A DNA stretch of 64,000 nucleotides from Proruminimicrobium sp964487915 (GTDB lineage Bacteria; Elusimicrobiota; Endomicrobiia; Endomicrobiales; Endomicrobiaceae). This document shows positions 52,124-60,248 of this stretch, in pieces. The notes beneath the pieces are model-generated. The model did not search any database. It worked only from the letters and a program-made list of their open reading frames with translations, and was not told the DNA's origin. Location of the stretch: positions 248,001 to 312,000 of the forward strand of contig CAZASN010000001.1 of the NCBI GenBank assembly GCA_964487915.1. Reading direction: 5' to 3'. Position 1 is the first letter of the stretch. The number at the start of each line of letters is the position of its first letter. Made by a program: the position numbers and the translations under genes.

Positions 52124-53182
52124 ATGAAAAAAAATTTATTGATTATTTCACCTTCAATGCCGCAAATTAATACTAACGCCGGCGATTGGCGCGTTTTTAC
52201 GCTGACGCGTGAACTGTCTAAATATTTTAATATTTTTTTTATGCCGTTAAAAACAAGGGCGGCAGATTCAAAATATATTCAATGTTTAAAAAATATAATA
52301 CCGGTTAAAACAATAAAAGCCGGCGCTAAATTTTCAGATTTTATAAATAAAAACAAGATAGAAACGGTAATAGCGGAAAAATACTGGGATATTCCTTTTG
52401 ATACCCGTGAATATATGCCTCTTGTAAAAAAATCGGTTGTTGACGTGCATGAAATAGGTTTTAAAAAATCCGATGCGTGGTCGCAAAAAGAAGATATTAA
52501 AAATAATAAAATATATAAAGCAAAAGAATTATTATTTTATAAACAGGCCGGTATGTTAATCGCAATAAGCGCCGAAGAACAAAAAGAACTGAAAAAATAT
52601 TTTCCGGATAAAAAAATTATAGTTGTTCCGACATGTACGGAAATAAAAAAAACGCATAAAAGATTTTGCGAAAGAAAAGATATATGTTATTTCGGTTTTT
52701 TTAAACATAAGCCGAATGCTGACGCCGTCAACTATTTTATAAAAAATATTTTTCCGCGGTTTTCGGATGATAATCCTGAAATTAAATTCTATATTTTGGG
52801 AAAAGGGGCTTCTGTATTCAACGGCAGGCATAAAAATATAAAAACAAAAGAAAATATAAAAGATATTAATGAAGAACTGTCCAAATACAGAGTTTTTGTA
52901 TGTCCTTTAAGATACGGCGCCGGCGTAAAAAAGAAAGTTTTAGATGCAATGGCGTCAAAAACTCCTCTAATATCCACAAAATTCGGATACGAAGGCATTA
53001 TAGGTATGTTAAAACAGTCGGTTTCTTTACAGCCTGATGAGTTTATTAAAAAAACAGACGAATTATATAGAAATAAAAATATCTGGAATAAAGTATCAAA
53101 CCATAATTTTAAAATTGTCAAAAAATATTATTCAATGGCATCATTTGAACGGTATGTAAAAAATTTAATAAAGCATTTATAA
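52124..53182 (+). CDS. Glycosyltransferase, GT4-like (GT-B fold)
   Basis: 352 residues from the ATG at 52124; the frame is open to 52097, but the ATG at 52124 begins the usual 'KKNLLIISPSMPQ' strand. No good ribosome site before either. Donor half: 'RKDICYFGFFKHKPNADAVNYFI' (core 'YFGFFKHKPNADAV'), 'FYILGKGA' and 'VFVCPLRYGAGVKKKVLDAMASKTPLISTKFGYEGI' region (core 'PLRYGAGVKKKVLDAMA' with the nucleotide-sugar acidic/small pattern). Transfers a sugar in envelope glycan synthesis; substrate unknown. The gene is closed by a hairpin at 53194. A+T content is higher than that of its neighbours. Confidence 0.85.
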   Translation: MKKNLLIISPSMPQINTNAGDWRVFTLTRELSKYFNIFFMPLKTRAADSKYIQCLKNIIPVKTIKAGAKFSDFINKNKIETVIAEKYWDIPFDTREYMPLVKKSVVDVHEIGFKKSDAWSQKEDIKNNKIYKAKELLFYKQAGMLIAISAEEQKELKKYFPDKKIIVVPTCTEIKKTHKRFCERKDICYFGFFKHKPNADAVNYFIKNIFPRFSDDNPEIKFYILGKGASVFNGRHKNIKTKENIKDINEELSKYRVFVCPLRYGAGVKKKVLDAMASKTPLISTKFGYEGIIGMLKQSVSLQPDEFIKKTDELYRNKNIWNKVSNHNFKIVKKYYSMASFERYVKNLIKHL

Positions 53183-53193
53183 ATATATTTAGA

Positions 53194-53219
53194 TGAAAAA
53201 AGGCAGCAGGCTTTTTTCA
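53194..53219 (+). terminator. Hairpin terminator between the glycosyltransferase and the exported peroxiredoxin
   Basis: TGAAAAAA (53194-53201) pairs with TTTTTTCA (53212-53219), with extra G-C pairing inside (GC/GC) and a small loop. Terminates either way, since A and U runs flank both sides. Confidence 0.6.
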
Positions 53220-53243
53220 ATAAAAAGACGGAAGGGGGAGAGT

Positions 53244-54008
53244 ATGAAAAAGATTTTGATGTCATTTGTTGCCTGTTTTGTGTTGGCAACATTTGTTTAC
53301 TCCGAAGACGTTGCAAAAATGCCTTTAATCGGAGACGATGCTCCGGCGTTTAAAGCCAAAACTACCCAGGGGGAAATAAATTTTCCAGCCGATTACACGG
53401 GCAAATGGGTAATTCTGTTTTCTCATCCCGCCGATTTTACGCCCGTATGCACAACGGAATTTATGACGTTTGCTTCAATGATGGATGAATTTAAGGCGCT
53501 CAATACCGAACTTATAGGATTGTCGATTGATTCAATTTATTCGCATATCGCATGGCTTAGAACAATACAGGGAATTGAATATAAAAAAATGAAAGGAATT
53601 GAGGTAAAATTCCCGCTTATTGAAGATATAAAAATGGAAGTCGCAAAAAAATACGGCATGATACAGCCTAATTCGTCAACTACACAGGCCGTAAGAGCGG
53701 TTTTTATAATAGATCCTAAGGCAAAAATACGCTGCATACTCTATTATCCGTCGTCAACCGGAAGAAATTTTGACGAAATCAAAAGAATTATACTTGCTCT
53801 TCAAAAAGCTGACGCCGACGGCGTCGCTACTCCGGCAAATTGGAATCCCGGAGACGACGTTATAGTTCCGCCTCCCGGATCATGCGGAACCGCAAAAGAC
53901 AGAATGAGTTCCAAAGATAAAGACATGAAATGCATAGACTGGTTTTTGTGTTTGAAAAAAGACGTTCCTGCAAAAGACGACAAAAAAGCTGACGTAAAGA
54001 AAAAATAA
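53244..54008 (+). CDS. Exported peroxiredoxin (AhpC/TSA, 1-Cys Prx6-like) with signal peptide
   Basis: 254 residues from the ATG at 53244, preceded by GGGGGAG. The frame continues up to 53193, but that start lies in the terminator hairpin. Residues 1-20 form a signal peptide ('...LATFVYS-EDVAK'), unusual since most peroxiredoxins are cytoplasmic. Catalytic cysteine C69 in 'PADFTPVCTTEF'. The long C-terminal arm after 'QKADADGVATPANWNPGD' matches the Prx6/AhpC2 group ('ATPANWxPGD'). Three more C-terminal cysteines ('GSCGT', 'KCIDWFLC') may resolve or bind metal. Lysine-rich end. Likely detoxifies peroxide in the periplasm of an anaerobe; reductant unknown. Confidence 0.88.
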   Translation: MKKILMSFVACFVLATFVYSEDVAKMPLIGDDAPAFKAKTTQGEINFPADYTGKWVILFSHPADFTPVCTTEFMTFASMMDEFKALNTELIGLSIDSIYSHIAWLRTIQGIEYKKMKGIEVKFPLIEDIKMEVAKKYGMIQPNSSTTQAVRAVFIIDPKAKIRCILYYPSSTGRNFDEIKRIILALQKADADGVATPANWNPGDDVIVPPPGSCGTAKDRMSSKDKDMKCIDWFLCLKKDVPAKDDKKADVKKK

Positions 54009-54020
54009 ACAGGAAAAATA

Positions 54021-54056
54021 AAAAACGCTCTTTTAATTTAACAAAAGAGCGTTTTT
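54021..54056. terminator. Strong bidirectional terminator at the convergent junction
   Basis: Perfect 14-base-pair stem: 54021-54034 pairs with 54043-54056, with CGCTC/GAGCG as core, an 8-base loop, and A-tract/T-tract on both sides, so it serves the plus-strand peroxiredoxin gene and the minus-strand MBL operon alike. Confidence 0.9.
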
Positions 54057-54072
54057 TATTTGTATTGAAATT

Positions 54073-54783
54073 TTAAAGTTCTATTATATCGCCTTCGTCA
54101 ATATTTGCAAAACTTTGTCCGAAAACTTCCTTTATGTATTCAACGGCGCGTTTTCCGGTGCAGTGCATAGGTATAATTCTTTTTATGCCGTATTCATGAA
54201 GATTATTTATTATAAGTTTGTTCGTATTTTCGTCATTGTCTTTCAGATGGAATCCGCCTATCAGAGTATGAATGTTTTCATTAAAATCACGTTTGATTTT
54301 TTTAACGATATTATCTATGCCGGGATGGGCGCATCCGCATATTACCGATAAACCGTTGTCTGTTTTTACCACAAGCGACTGCTCGCAGATTTTATTGCCG
54401 TGCAGATAACCGCACAGCGTTTCGGATATGAAAACATTATTTTTGATTTCGGTTATTTTATTTGTTTCAATGAATTTAATATTCGGCGAAGAAATGCTTT
54501 CCTTTATTTTCCGGCTGAATCCGTCCGGTATATAAACTGTCAGCTCTTTTTGAGCCGTTGTTAAATATTTGAATCCGTTGACGTGATCCCAATGTTCATG
54601 CGATAAGATGACGCTTTTTATTTTTTTTATGTCCACGTCAAATTTTTCAAGATTCTGCTTGAAAATATCGGCCCTTCCGAATGCGTCAAAAAGAATCTCG
54701 TCGTCAAGCAAAAAAGATACGCCCCATCGTCTCACGAAACGCTGCCATTTTGTCGCGCCTTCTGCAAGAATTGTCAGTTTCAT
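54073..54783 (-). CDS. MBL-fold metallohydrolase (COG1237-like)
   Basis: 236 residues. Metal motif H62-x-H64-x-D66-H67 ('SHEHWDHVNG'), start 'LTILAEG', and 'VICGCAHPGIDNIV' and 'IIPMHCTG' for the later metal ligands. This looks like the sub-family related to methanopterin-type aryl-phosphate synthases ('DHPS-like'), whose true substrates in bacteria are unknown. Last gene of the minus-strand operon starting at crcB; it overlaps the preceding outer-membrane gene by 4 bases and ends at the bidirectional terminator. Confidence 0.85.
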   Translation of the reverse strand: MKLTILAEGATKWQRFVRRWGVSFLLDDEILFDAFGRADIFKQNLEKFDVDIKKIKSVILSHEHWDHVNGFKYLTTAQKELTVYIPDGFSRKIKESISSPNIKFIETNKITEIKNNVFISETLCGYLHGNKICEQSLVVKTDNGLSVICGCAHPGIDNIVKKIKRDFNENIHTLIGGFHLKDNDENTNKLIINNLHEYGIKRIIPMHCTGKRAVEYIKEVFGQSFANIDEGDIIEL

Positions 54784-55667
54784 TCAATTTCCTTTGCTTT
54801 TTTAAAGAATGTGCTGTATGTAAGCGACAGCCCGGTATACAGATTTTCGCCTCTGCCGGAAAAATGTTTCGCTTCGGCTGCATAATAATTTATAAAAGGG
54901 GCAAGCGAAAGATTTTTATATAACATTACGTCAAGCCTTACATCCAATTCAAGTTCGTACTGCAAATCGGTTATTCGTTCGGTTGATTCGCTTAAGTAGT
55001 TTCTGTAATAACCGAATGATACTACTTTTAAGCCTTCTCTGATGGGATTTTCAAGTTTAAAGCCGGTTTCCACCGCGAATTTTGAAGTTTCCGGATCATA
55101 GGTGTAATCGGCTTCGCCTACGGCCGAAACGTATAAGCTTTTAAGATATTTTCCTTCAAACAACTTCGCGCCCGCCATGCCTCTTATTATTTTTTTAAGA
55201 GGAGTGTTGTCCTGCGGGCTGAATTCGGTTTCGTAACCTATGTTTACAAAAGGGCCTGCTTCAAATCCGCCTAAAAAATCTTTAATGGTCCAAAGCCTGT
55301 ATGTGTAATCCGTAGTAATTAATATTTTATCGGCATTTTCGTTTGTGATTTCGTCTTTCCCTACCGGACGCAGATAAGTTTTTCCGTATTCCATAAGCAG
55401 CGTGTTTGACCAGAACGATTTAGGCGCGAAATAATCAGCGGCAAAATTTAATGTTCCCTGAATTAATGTCTGCGAGTCAGATGTCAGCCTTGCGTTTGAA
55501 ACGCCGGCGGCTTTGTATGTTTCGGCGTTTTGAACTTCAGTTGAACTGAAATTGAATGCGATTTTTTTAAGTTCAAGCTGCCATCCGTCTTTTAACGCGT
55601 ACAAATTTTGCGCGGTAAACAATAACCCGATAAACAACGCGCATAACGATGTGATTTTAAATTTCAT
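54780..55667 (-). CDS. Predicted outer-membrane beta-barrel protein (DUF3078-like)
   Basis: 295 residues with signal peptide ending 'NLYA-L'. The rest consists of repeated amphipathic strands with aromatic girdles, e.g. 'WQLELKKIAFNFSSTEV', 'SNTLLMEYGKTYLRP', 'EAGPFVNIGYETEF' and 'YTGLSLTYSTFF'. The 'W...LEL...FNFS' start and 'NTLLMEYGKT' resemble DUF3078-type barrels known from Bacteroidetes, but the match is by eye. Situated between two MBL-fold hydrolase genes in one operon. No substrate can be inferred. Confidence 0.72.
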   Translation of the reverse strand: MKFKITSLCALFIGLLFTAQNLYALKDGWQLELKKIAFNFSSTEVQNAETYKAAGVSNARLTSDSQTLIQGTLNFAADYFAPKSFWSNTLLMEYGKTYLRPVGKDEITNENADKILITTDYTYRLWTIKDFLGGFEAGPFVNIGYETEFSPQDNTPLKKIIRGMAGAKLFEGKYLKSLYVSAVGEADYTYDPETSKFAVETGFKLENPIREGLKVVSFGYYRNYLSESTERITDLQYELELDVRLDVMLYKNLSLAPFINYYAAEAKHFSGRGENLYTGLSLTYSTFFKKAKEIE

Positions 55668-55687
55668 TAAGCCCTCCGTGCGATATT

Positions 55688-56527
55688 TTATTTTAAAAAC
55701 GATTTAAAAGACATAAAAGTTACGGGATTTGCCATAATAGGCGGCAAATTTAACGCCGCTATAACTTTTCTGCAAAGTTCCGACGGTTCTTTTCTTTCCG
55801 AAACGGGAATATCATCAACCGCTTTTTTTATCTTTAAAAGATATTCAATGCTGTCTTCAAATATCATGCCGATCATATTGCCTTCATAAGATTTATCCCA
55901 TGAAGAAAGAAGAAATTTTACGTTCTTAAAATTTGTCAGTTTTTTAACGGACAATATGCATTGCTGCAAATCTTCAAAGACTGGCATCTGTCCGGAAGAC
56001 AAAACGGCGTCTCCGCAGAATAAAACATTATCCTGCTTTAAAAAATACGATACGGACCCTTTTGAATGTCCGGGAGTATGGCATACTTTTAATATTATGC
56101 CGTTTCCGAGATTTATTTCGTCATTGTCGTTTAAAATATTGTCAATTTTTACTGAACCCTCAACAAAATTATGAAAACCAGGAACCGGCCTTTCTTTATA
56201 CTGCAATTCAACGTCCTGCGCCCAGTTTTTTTCGGCCCCGTGAATATGGATTTTGCAGCCGGTTTCTTCTTGTATTGATTTTGCCGAACCTATATGGTCC
56301 GGATGGGAATGCGTAAGAAAAATATTTTCAATGTCTTGCGGTTTTTTGCCTGTGTTTGCAATATAATCAAAAATTATTTTTTTTGAACCCGCGACGCCTG
56401 TGTCAATAAGACTTATTTTTTCGCCGGTTATTATATAAGAGTAAACGAATCTTTCGGCTGTCTGCGTCGGCGAAATATTGATTTTAAACGGTATTCTTAA
56501 AGCGTGGATATTTTGCGTTATTTTCAT
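55688..56527 (-). CDS. MBL-fold metallohydrolase (glyoxalase II-like)
   Basis: 279 residues. Dimetal motif H73-x-H75-x-D77-H78 ('THSHPDHIG'), 'VCHTPGHSKGSVSY' and 'LFCGDAVL' for the other ligands. General hydrolase of the glyoxalase II/lactonase type; substrate unknown. Lies 15 bases after eno and 20 before the outer-membrane gene, so it belongs to the same operon, but it is not related to the other MBL gene beyond the fold. Confidence 0.88.
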   Translation of the reverse strand: MKITQNIHALRIPFKINISPTQTAERFVYSYIITGEKISLIDTGVAGSKKIIFDYIANTGKKPQDIENIFLTHSHPDHIGSAKSIQEETGCKIHIHGAEKNWAQDVELQYKERPVPGFHNFVEGSVKIDNILNDNDEINLGNGIILKVCHTPGHSKGSVSYFLKQDNVLFCGDAVLSSGQMPVFEDLQQCILSVKKLTNFKNVKFLLSSWDKSYEGNMIGMIFEDSIEYLLKIKKAVDDIPVSERKEPSELCRKVIAALNLPPIMANPVTFMSFKSFLK

Positions 56528-56542
56528 ATTGAATTTCCCTTT

Positions 56543-57823
56543 TTATATTTTTACGTGAAGTTTGGCGTTATTAAACACGGAGTTATGTTCCGTCAGCTGT
56601 TCGATTTTTAAAAGGCGGTTGTATTTTGCCACTCGTTCCGAACGGGCCGGCGCGCCTGTTTTGATTTGTCCGCAGCCTGAGGCGACGGCGATGTCGGCAA
56701 GAAACGAATCTTCCGTTTCGCCCGAACGGTGCGAAAACATGCAGGAATATCCGTTATTTTTTGCAAGCTCAACGGTTTCAAGAGTTTCGGTAACCGTTCC
56801 TATCTGGTTAAGTTTTATAAGAATCGCGTTTGCGACGCCTTTATTTATGCCTTCCGCCAGTATTTTTTTATTTGTAACGAAAAGATCGTCTCCGACAAGC
56901 TGTATTTTTGACGAAAGTTCTTTCGTCAAAATTTTCCAGCCGTCCCAGTCGTTTTCCGAAAGAGCATCTTCAATTGAAACTATCGGATAAGCGGCTACAA
57001 GTTTTTTGTAATAATCAATCATTTCTTGTGAAGACAGTTTTTTCTTGTCGGCTTTCAGAATATATTTTTCGTTTTCGTAAAATTCGCTTGCCGCAGGATC
57101 AAGAGCTATGAAGATATCTCTGCCGGATTTAAATCCGGCCTTTTCAATACCGGTTATTATAAGTTCCAGAGCTTCTTCGTTTGAAGAAAGTTCGGGAGCA
57201 AATCCGCCTTCATCGCCCACTGACGTAAAATGACCTTTTGATTTAAGAACTGATTTTAAACTGTGGTAAGTTTCAACGGCATATCTGAAAGCTTCTTTAA
57301 AAGACGGAGCTCCGGCCGGACAAATCATAAATTCCTGAAAATCAACGTTGGTATCAGCGTGTTTGCCGCCGTTTAATATGTTCAGAAAAGGCAGAGGTAT
57401 TCTTGTTTCATTTTCTTTTTTAAGATATTCAAAAACAGGTTTACCTGCGTTAAGCGCCGCCGCTTTTACAGCGGCTATTGAAACTCCCAAAATTGCGTTT
57501 GCGCCCAGCCTGCTTTTATTTTCGGTACCGTCAAGATTAATCATTGCGTCGTCTATCTCTTTTTGGTTTTCAGGATTTTTCCCTATAAGAACTGGAGCTA
57601 TGATTTCGTTTATGTTTTTAACGGCCTTTAAAACGCCTTTTCCGTTAAAACGGTTTTTATCGCCGTCGCGCAGTTCAACGGCTTCTTTTGTGCCTGTTGA
57701 AGCGCCTGACGGCACGCCTGCCGTAGCCGAAATTCCGTTGTCAAGAATGATTTCGACTTCTATCGTGGGATTTCCTCTTGAATCAAAAATTTCTCTTCCG
57801 TAAATATTTTTAATTTTTATCAC
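56543..57823 (-). CDS. eno: Enolase
   Basis: 426 residues, normal length. 'GREIFDSRGNPTIEVE', 'GASTGTKEAVELRDGD', 'VGDDLFVTN' (metal), 'LIKLNQIGT' and 'SHRSGETEDSFLADIAV' are all canonical, and no catalytic residue is missing. Catalyses 2-phosphoglycerate to phosphoenolpyruvate. Enolase is fluoride-sensitive, and it sits downstream of crcB and DUF190, a known fluoride-resistance gene pair, in one operon. The start overlaps DUF190 by 14 bases. Confidence 0.97.
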   Translation of the reverse strand: MIKIKNIYGREIFDSRGNPTIEVEIILDNGISATAGVPSGASTGTKEAVELRDGDKNRFNGKGVLKAVKNINEIIAPVLIGKNPENQKEIDDAMINLDGTENKSRLGANAILGVSIAAVKAAALNAGKPVFEYLKKENETRIPLPFLNILNGGKHADTNVDFQEFMICPAGAPSFKEAFRYAVETYHSLKSVLKSKGHFTSVGDEGGFAPELSSNEEALELIITGIEKAGFKSGRDIFIALDPAASEFYENEKYILKADKKKLSSQEMIDYYKKLVAAYPIVSIEDALSENDWDGWKILTKELSSKIQLVGDDLFVTNKKILAEGINKGVANAILIKLNQIGTVTETLETVELAKNNGYSCMFSHRSGETEDSFLADIAVASGCGQIKTGAPARSERVAKYNRLLKIEQLTEHNSVFNNAKLHVKI

Positions 57824-58175
57824 AAGAATCCTCTTTTTTGATATCGCTGTGGCGATATTTTATTACGCGGACTCTTTCAAGCGTGATAAGCCCTTCTGTA
57901 ACAACAGAATCAAGAAACGGAATAATAGTGTTTAGTTTTTCTTCAACGTCAACAATTTCAATTATAACAGGCAAATCTTCCGATAACTGCAGTAATTTTG
58001 CGCTATGCACGCGGCTGTCCGCGCCGAAGCCCATAATTCCTCTTATAACGGTAGCGCCGGCAAGATTTAATTCTCTTGCTTTTAAAACGATCTGTTCGTA
58101 TAAAGCTTTGCCTTTATAATTGTCCGATTCGCCTATAAATATTCTTAATAACATTCCTGCTTCGGGTAAATTCAT
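57810..58175 (-). CDS. DUF190 family protein
   Basis: 121 residues. 'LLRIFIGESDNYKGKALYEQIV', 'GATVIRGIMGFGADSRVHSAKLLQLSEDLPVIIEIVD' region (core 'RGIMGFGADSRVH') and 'ERVRVIKY' are the DUF190 signatures. These PII-like proteins are often encoded with CrcB fluoride channels, and some take part in fluoride response, possibly as nucleotide sensors. Here exactly between crcB and eno. Function inferred from family context. Confidence 0.9.
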   Translation of the reverse strand: MNLPEAGMLLRIFIGESDNYKGKALYEQIVLKARELNLAGATVIRGIMGFGADSRVHSAKLLQLSEDLPVIIEIVDVEEKLNTIIPFLDSVVTEGLITLERVRVIKYRHSDIKKEDSCDKN

Positions 58176-58187
58176 TTTGCCCCTCCG

Positions 58188-58574
58188 TTACTTATATAGG
58201 TTCAATAATATTCTTGACAGAAAAAATCCTGCAAAAACCGCAACAAGCGTTAATGAAAAAGAAAGAATTATATTTATAAACGCGATATTGTATTCGCCGT
58301 CGCGTATAAGGTTAAAAGTTTCAAGGCTGAAAGATGAAAAAGTCGTGTATCCGCCCAAAACTCCTATAAATAAAAAGAGTCTCAGGTTGGGGGGGAATAT
58401 AAAACGGTCAAAAAATACCCACAGAAATCCTATAGCAAAAGAACCGGATACATTTGCCACAAGAGTTCCTATCGGGAAAACGCCGTTTGAAAAACGGTAA
58501 TCAAGGTTGCTTACTATATAACGCAGTATAGCGCCGAGTCCGCCGCCGAGTCCGATTACCAAAAATTTAAACAT
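58188..58574 (-). CDS. crcB: Fluoride exporter CrcB/Fluc
   Basis: 128 residues, four helices. 'GGGLGAILRYIVS', 'GTLVANVSGSFAIGFL' with the Fluc N-x-x-G-S/F pattern, and 'GVLGGYTTFSSFSLETF' with the phenylalanine ladder (TTFSSF). A dimeric F- channel that lowers cytoplasmic fluoride. First gene of a six-gene minus-strand operon; no fluoride riboswitch consensus was seen in the short leader (58575-58607). Confidence 0.95.
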   Translation of the reverse strand: MFKFLVIGLGGGLGAILRYIVSNLDYRFSNGVFPIGTLVANVSGSFAIGFLWVFFDRFIFPPNLRLFLFIGVLGGYTTFSSFSLETFNLIRDGEYNIAFINIILSFSLTLVAVFAGFFLSRILLNLYK

Positions 58575-58607
58575 ATTAAAGCCTCTTTTATATTGAATGC
58601 CGATATT

Positions 58608-58635
58608 ATTTTAGCAAAAGATTTAACAATATCAA
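58608..58635 (-). promoter_or_regulatory. Promoter of the crcB-DUF190-eno operon
   Basis: Reading the minus strand: TTGATA (58635-58630, 5 of 6), a 16-base spacer, and TAAAAT (58613-58608, 5 of 6). It leaves a leader of about 27 bases with an AGAGG ribosome site before crcB. Confidence 0.65.
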
Positions 58636-58646
58636 ATCAATTCCGG

Positions 58647-59348
58647 TTATTTTAAATTATTATTTTCAAGCGCTTTCAGAACCGAACTCATTATTCGGTT
58701 AATAGCGCAGAACTTTTGAGGATTTTCAAATATAATCTCTTCCGACTGGACATAGCGGGAACCGTCAAGTTCATTTGCGCAGTTTTGTACAAGAGCCGCG
58801 GCCGATTCGGGAGTCGTTTCAAGATGAAACTGAAAAGCCAAAACTCTGTTGTCAAAAATAAATCCCTGATTTACGCATGCCTCGCTTTCGGCTATGGGTA
58901 CGGCTTTCGGTGGAATGTCAAAGGTATCTCCGTGCCAGTGAAACGCTTCAAACTTATCCGGCATAACGTCCGATAAAACCGTATCTTTCGCTTCTTTTGT
59001 TTTTATAACCGGAAACCAGCCTATTTCGCGGTATTTGTTTTTATAAACTTTTGCTCCAAGCGCGTCCGCGATAAGCTGTGCCCCGAGACATATTCCGAGT
59101 ACTGTTTTACCTGATAAAATCGCCTCTTTTATAAATTTTTTTTCTTCTTTGAGCCACGGATAGATTTCGTCGTCATAGATGCCCATAGGTCCGCCCATAA
59201 CTATAAGCCAGTCAATATCTTTCGGCGAAACGTTAATTTCTTCATTATAAAGTTTTGTTGAAGTTATTTTATGGCATTTATGTTTAAGTTCACATTCAAT
59301 GCTTCCAAGCCCTTCAAACGGCACATGCTGAAAATAATGCACTTTCAT
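58647..59348 (-). CDS. Class I glutamine amidotransferase-like protein
   Basis: 233 residues. Nucleophile C87 in 'VLGICLGAQLIADALGA', histidine in 'LAFQFHLETTPES', and the leader 'LIVMGGPMGIYDDEIYPWL'. It resembles the stand-alone GMP synthase-like GATase proteins (YwpE/GuaA-glutaminase relatives) that are not part of GMP synthase itself; most have no proven substrate. AGGAG precedes the ATG. Its stop is followed by the crcB promoter at 58635. Confidence 0.88.
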   Translation of the reverse strand: MKVHYFQHVPFEGLGSIECELKHKCHKITSTKLYNEEINVSPKDIDWLIVMGGPMGIYDDEIYPWLKEEKKFIKEAILSGKTVLGICLGAQLIADALGAKVYKNKYREIGWFPVIKTKEAKDTVLSDVMPDKFEAFHWHGDTFDIPPKAVPIAESEACVNQGFIFDNRVLAFQFHLETTPESAAALVQNCANELDGSRYVQSEEIIFENPQKFCAINRIMSSVLKALENNNLK

Positions 59349-59390
59349 TTATTAACTCCTGAAAATAAATATAATTGTCAAAAATATTAA

Positions 59391-60248
59391 TTAAGTTTTT
59401 TGAATATTATAAAATCTTTTATTTTTTATATCAAAAGTGTACCAATGTTTTATAGTTAAGGCACCAGCGCTAAATATCATAACTTTATCAAGTTCAGATA
59501 TTTTATAGATATCTTCTTGATATTTTATTACTTCTTTTTCTATAGAATAACAAATAGTTTTTCGTTTTAACATAGTTTCTTGGTCTAAAAAATAAGCCGC
59601 AATAGATTTTTCATCTATAACTATTATTGCTACACTATCTTCATCTAAGTTTTTTTTGTTTTTAAGTTGATGAATTGTTGGCAATATTTTATCAAGAATT
59701 AAATGTCTGTGTGCAGATGTTGTATTAAGAAAAAAATTTGTTTTTCCTTTAAGTTGTTTTTCAAATGATTCTTTGTATTGTGGAACCCATTTAACTTCAA
59801 TATTAACAATTTTCCCATCTTTTTTTATAACTATATCAGGACTATTAATATCCCAAGCTTGCATGTTAATTATTTGATAATTTTGTAATCTAAAAAAATC
59901 AGAAATTAAAAATTCTATAAATTTCCCATAGAAGATATTGAATTTTATATATTTTTTTATTTCCTCGTTTTCTTTAAGCCACATTAATTCGTTTAAATCT
60001 TTAATATATTGTTTTGTTAGTTTTATTTCATAATTAGAATCAATACAAAAGAAATTAAGTATATTTATTAAGTAATCAATTTGTTTGATTATTAATGCTT
60101 CAAGAAATAATGATTGGTAATTACTTGTAAGATCTTGTTTGGTATAAATTTCAGAATACTCATCCCAATTTGGAATAAATATTTTCATTACAGGTGTTTT
60201 TAACCATAATTTATGTAAATTGAAAATAATATCATCTAATATTTTCAT
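59391..60248 (-). CDS. Uncharacterised PD-(D/E)xK nuclease-like protein
   Basis: 285 residues from the ATG at 60248. The nuclease core is visible: 'SPDIVIKKDGKIVNIEVKW' with D138, E151 and K153, plus an upstream helix with E112 or so, which is the PD-(D/E)xK pattern. The rest is helical and not recognised. It overlaps the end of msrAB by 17 bases. Base composition is much more A+T-rich than the neighbours, which suggests acquisition; it may be an orphan restriction-type or mobile-element nuclease. No methylase is next to it. Confidence 0.68.
   Translation of the reverse strand: MKILDDIIFNLHKLWLKTPVMKIFIPNWDEYSEIYTKQDLTSNYQSLFLEALIIKQIDYLINILNFFCIDSNYEIKLTKQYIKDLNELMWLKENEEIKKYIKFNIFYGKFIEFLISDFFRLQNYQIINMQAWDINSPDIVIKKDGKIVNIEVKWVPQYKESFEKQLKGKTNFFLNTTSAHRHLILDKILPTIHQLKNKKNLDEDSVAIIVIDEKSIAAYFLDQETMLKRKTICYSIEKEVIKYQEDIYKISELDKVMIFSAGALTIKHWYTFDIKNKRFYNIQKT

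Noticed and set aside
53193..53243. Upstream ATG of the peroxiredoxin frame (53193)
   Set aside because: It lies in the terminator hairpin and would put 17 charged residues before the signal peptide; GGGGGAG before ATG 53244 decides the start.
58575..58646. Fluoride riboswitch upstream of crcB
   Set aside because: The leader contains no riboswitch consensus (no GATGG-type motif) and is only about 27 bases after the promoter.
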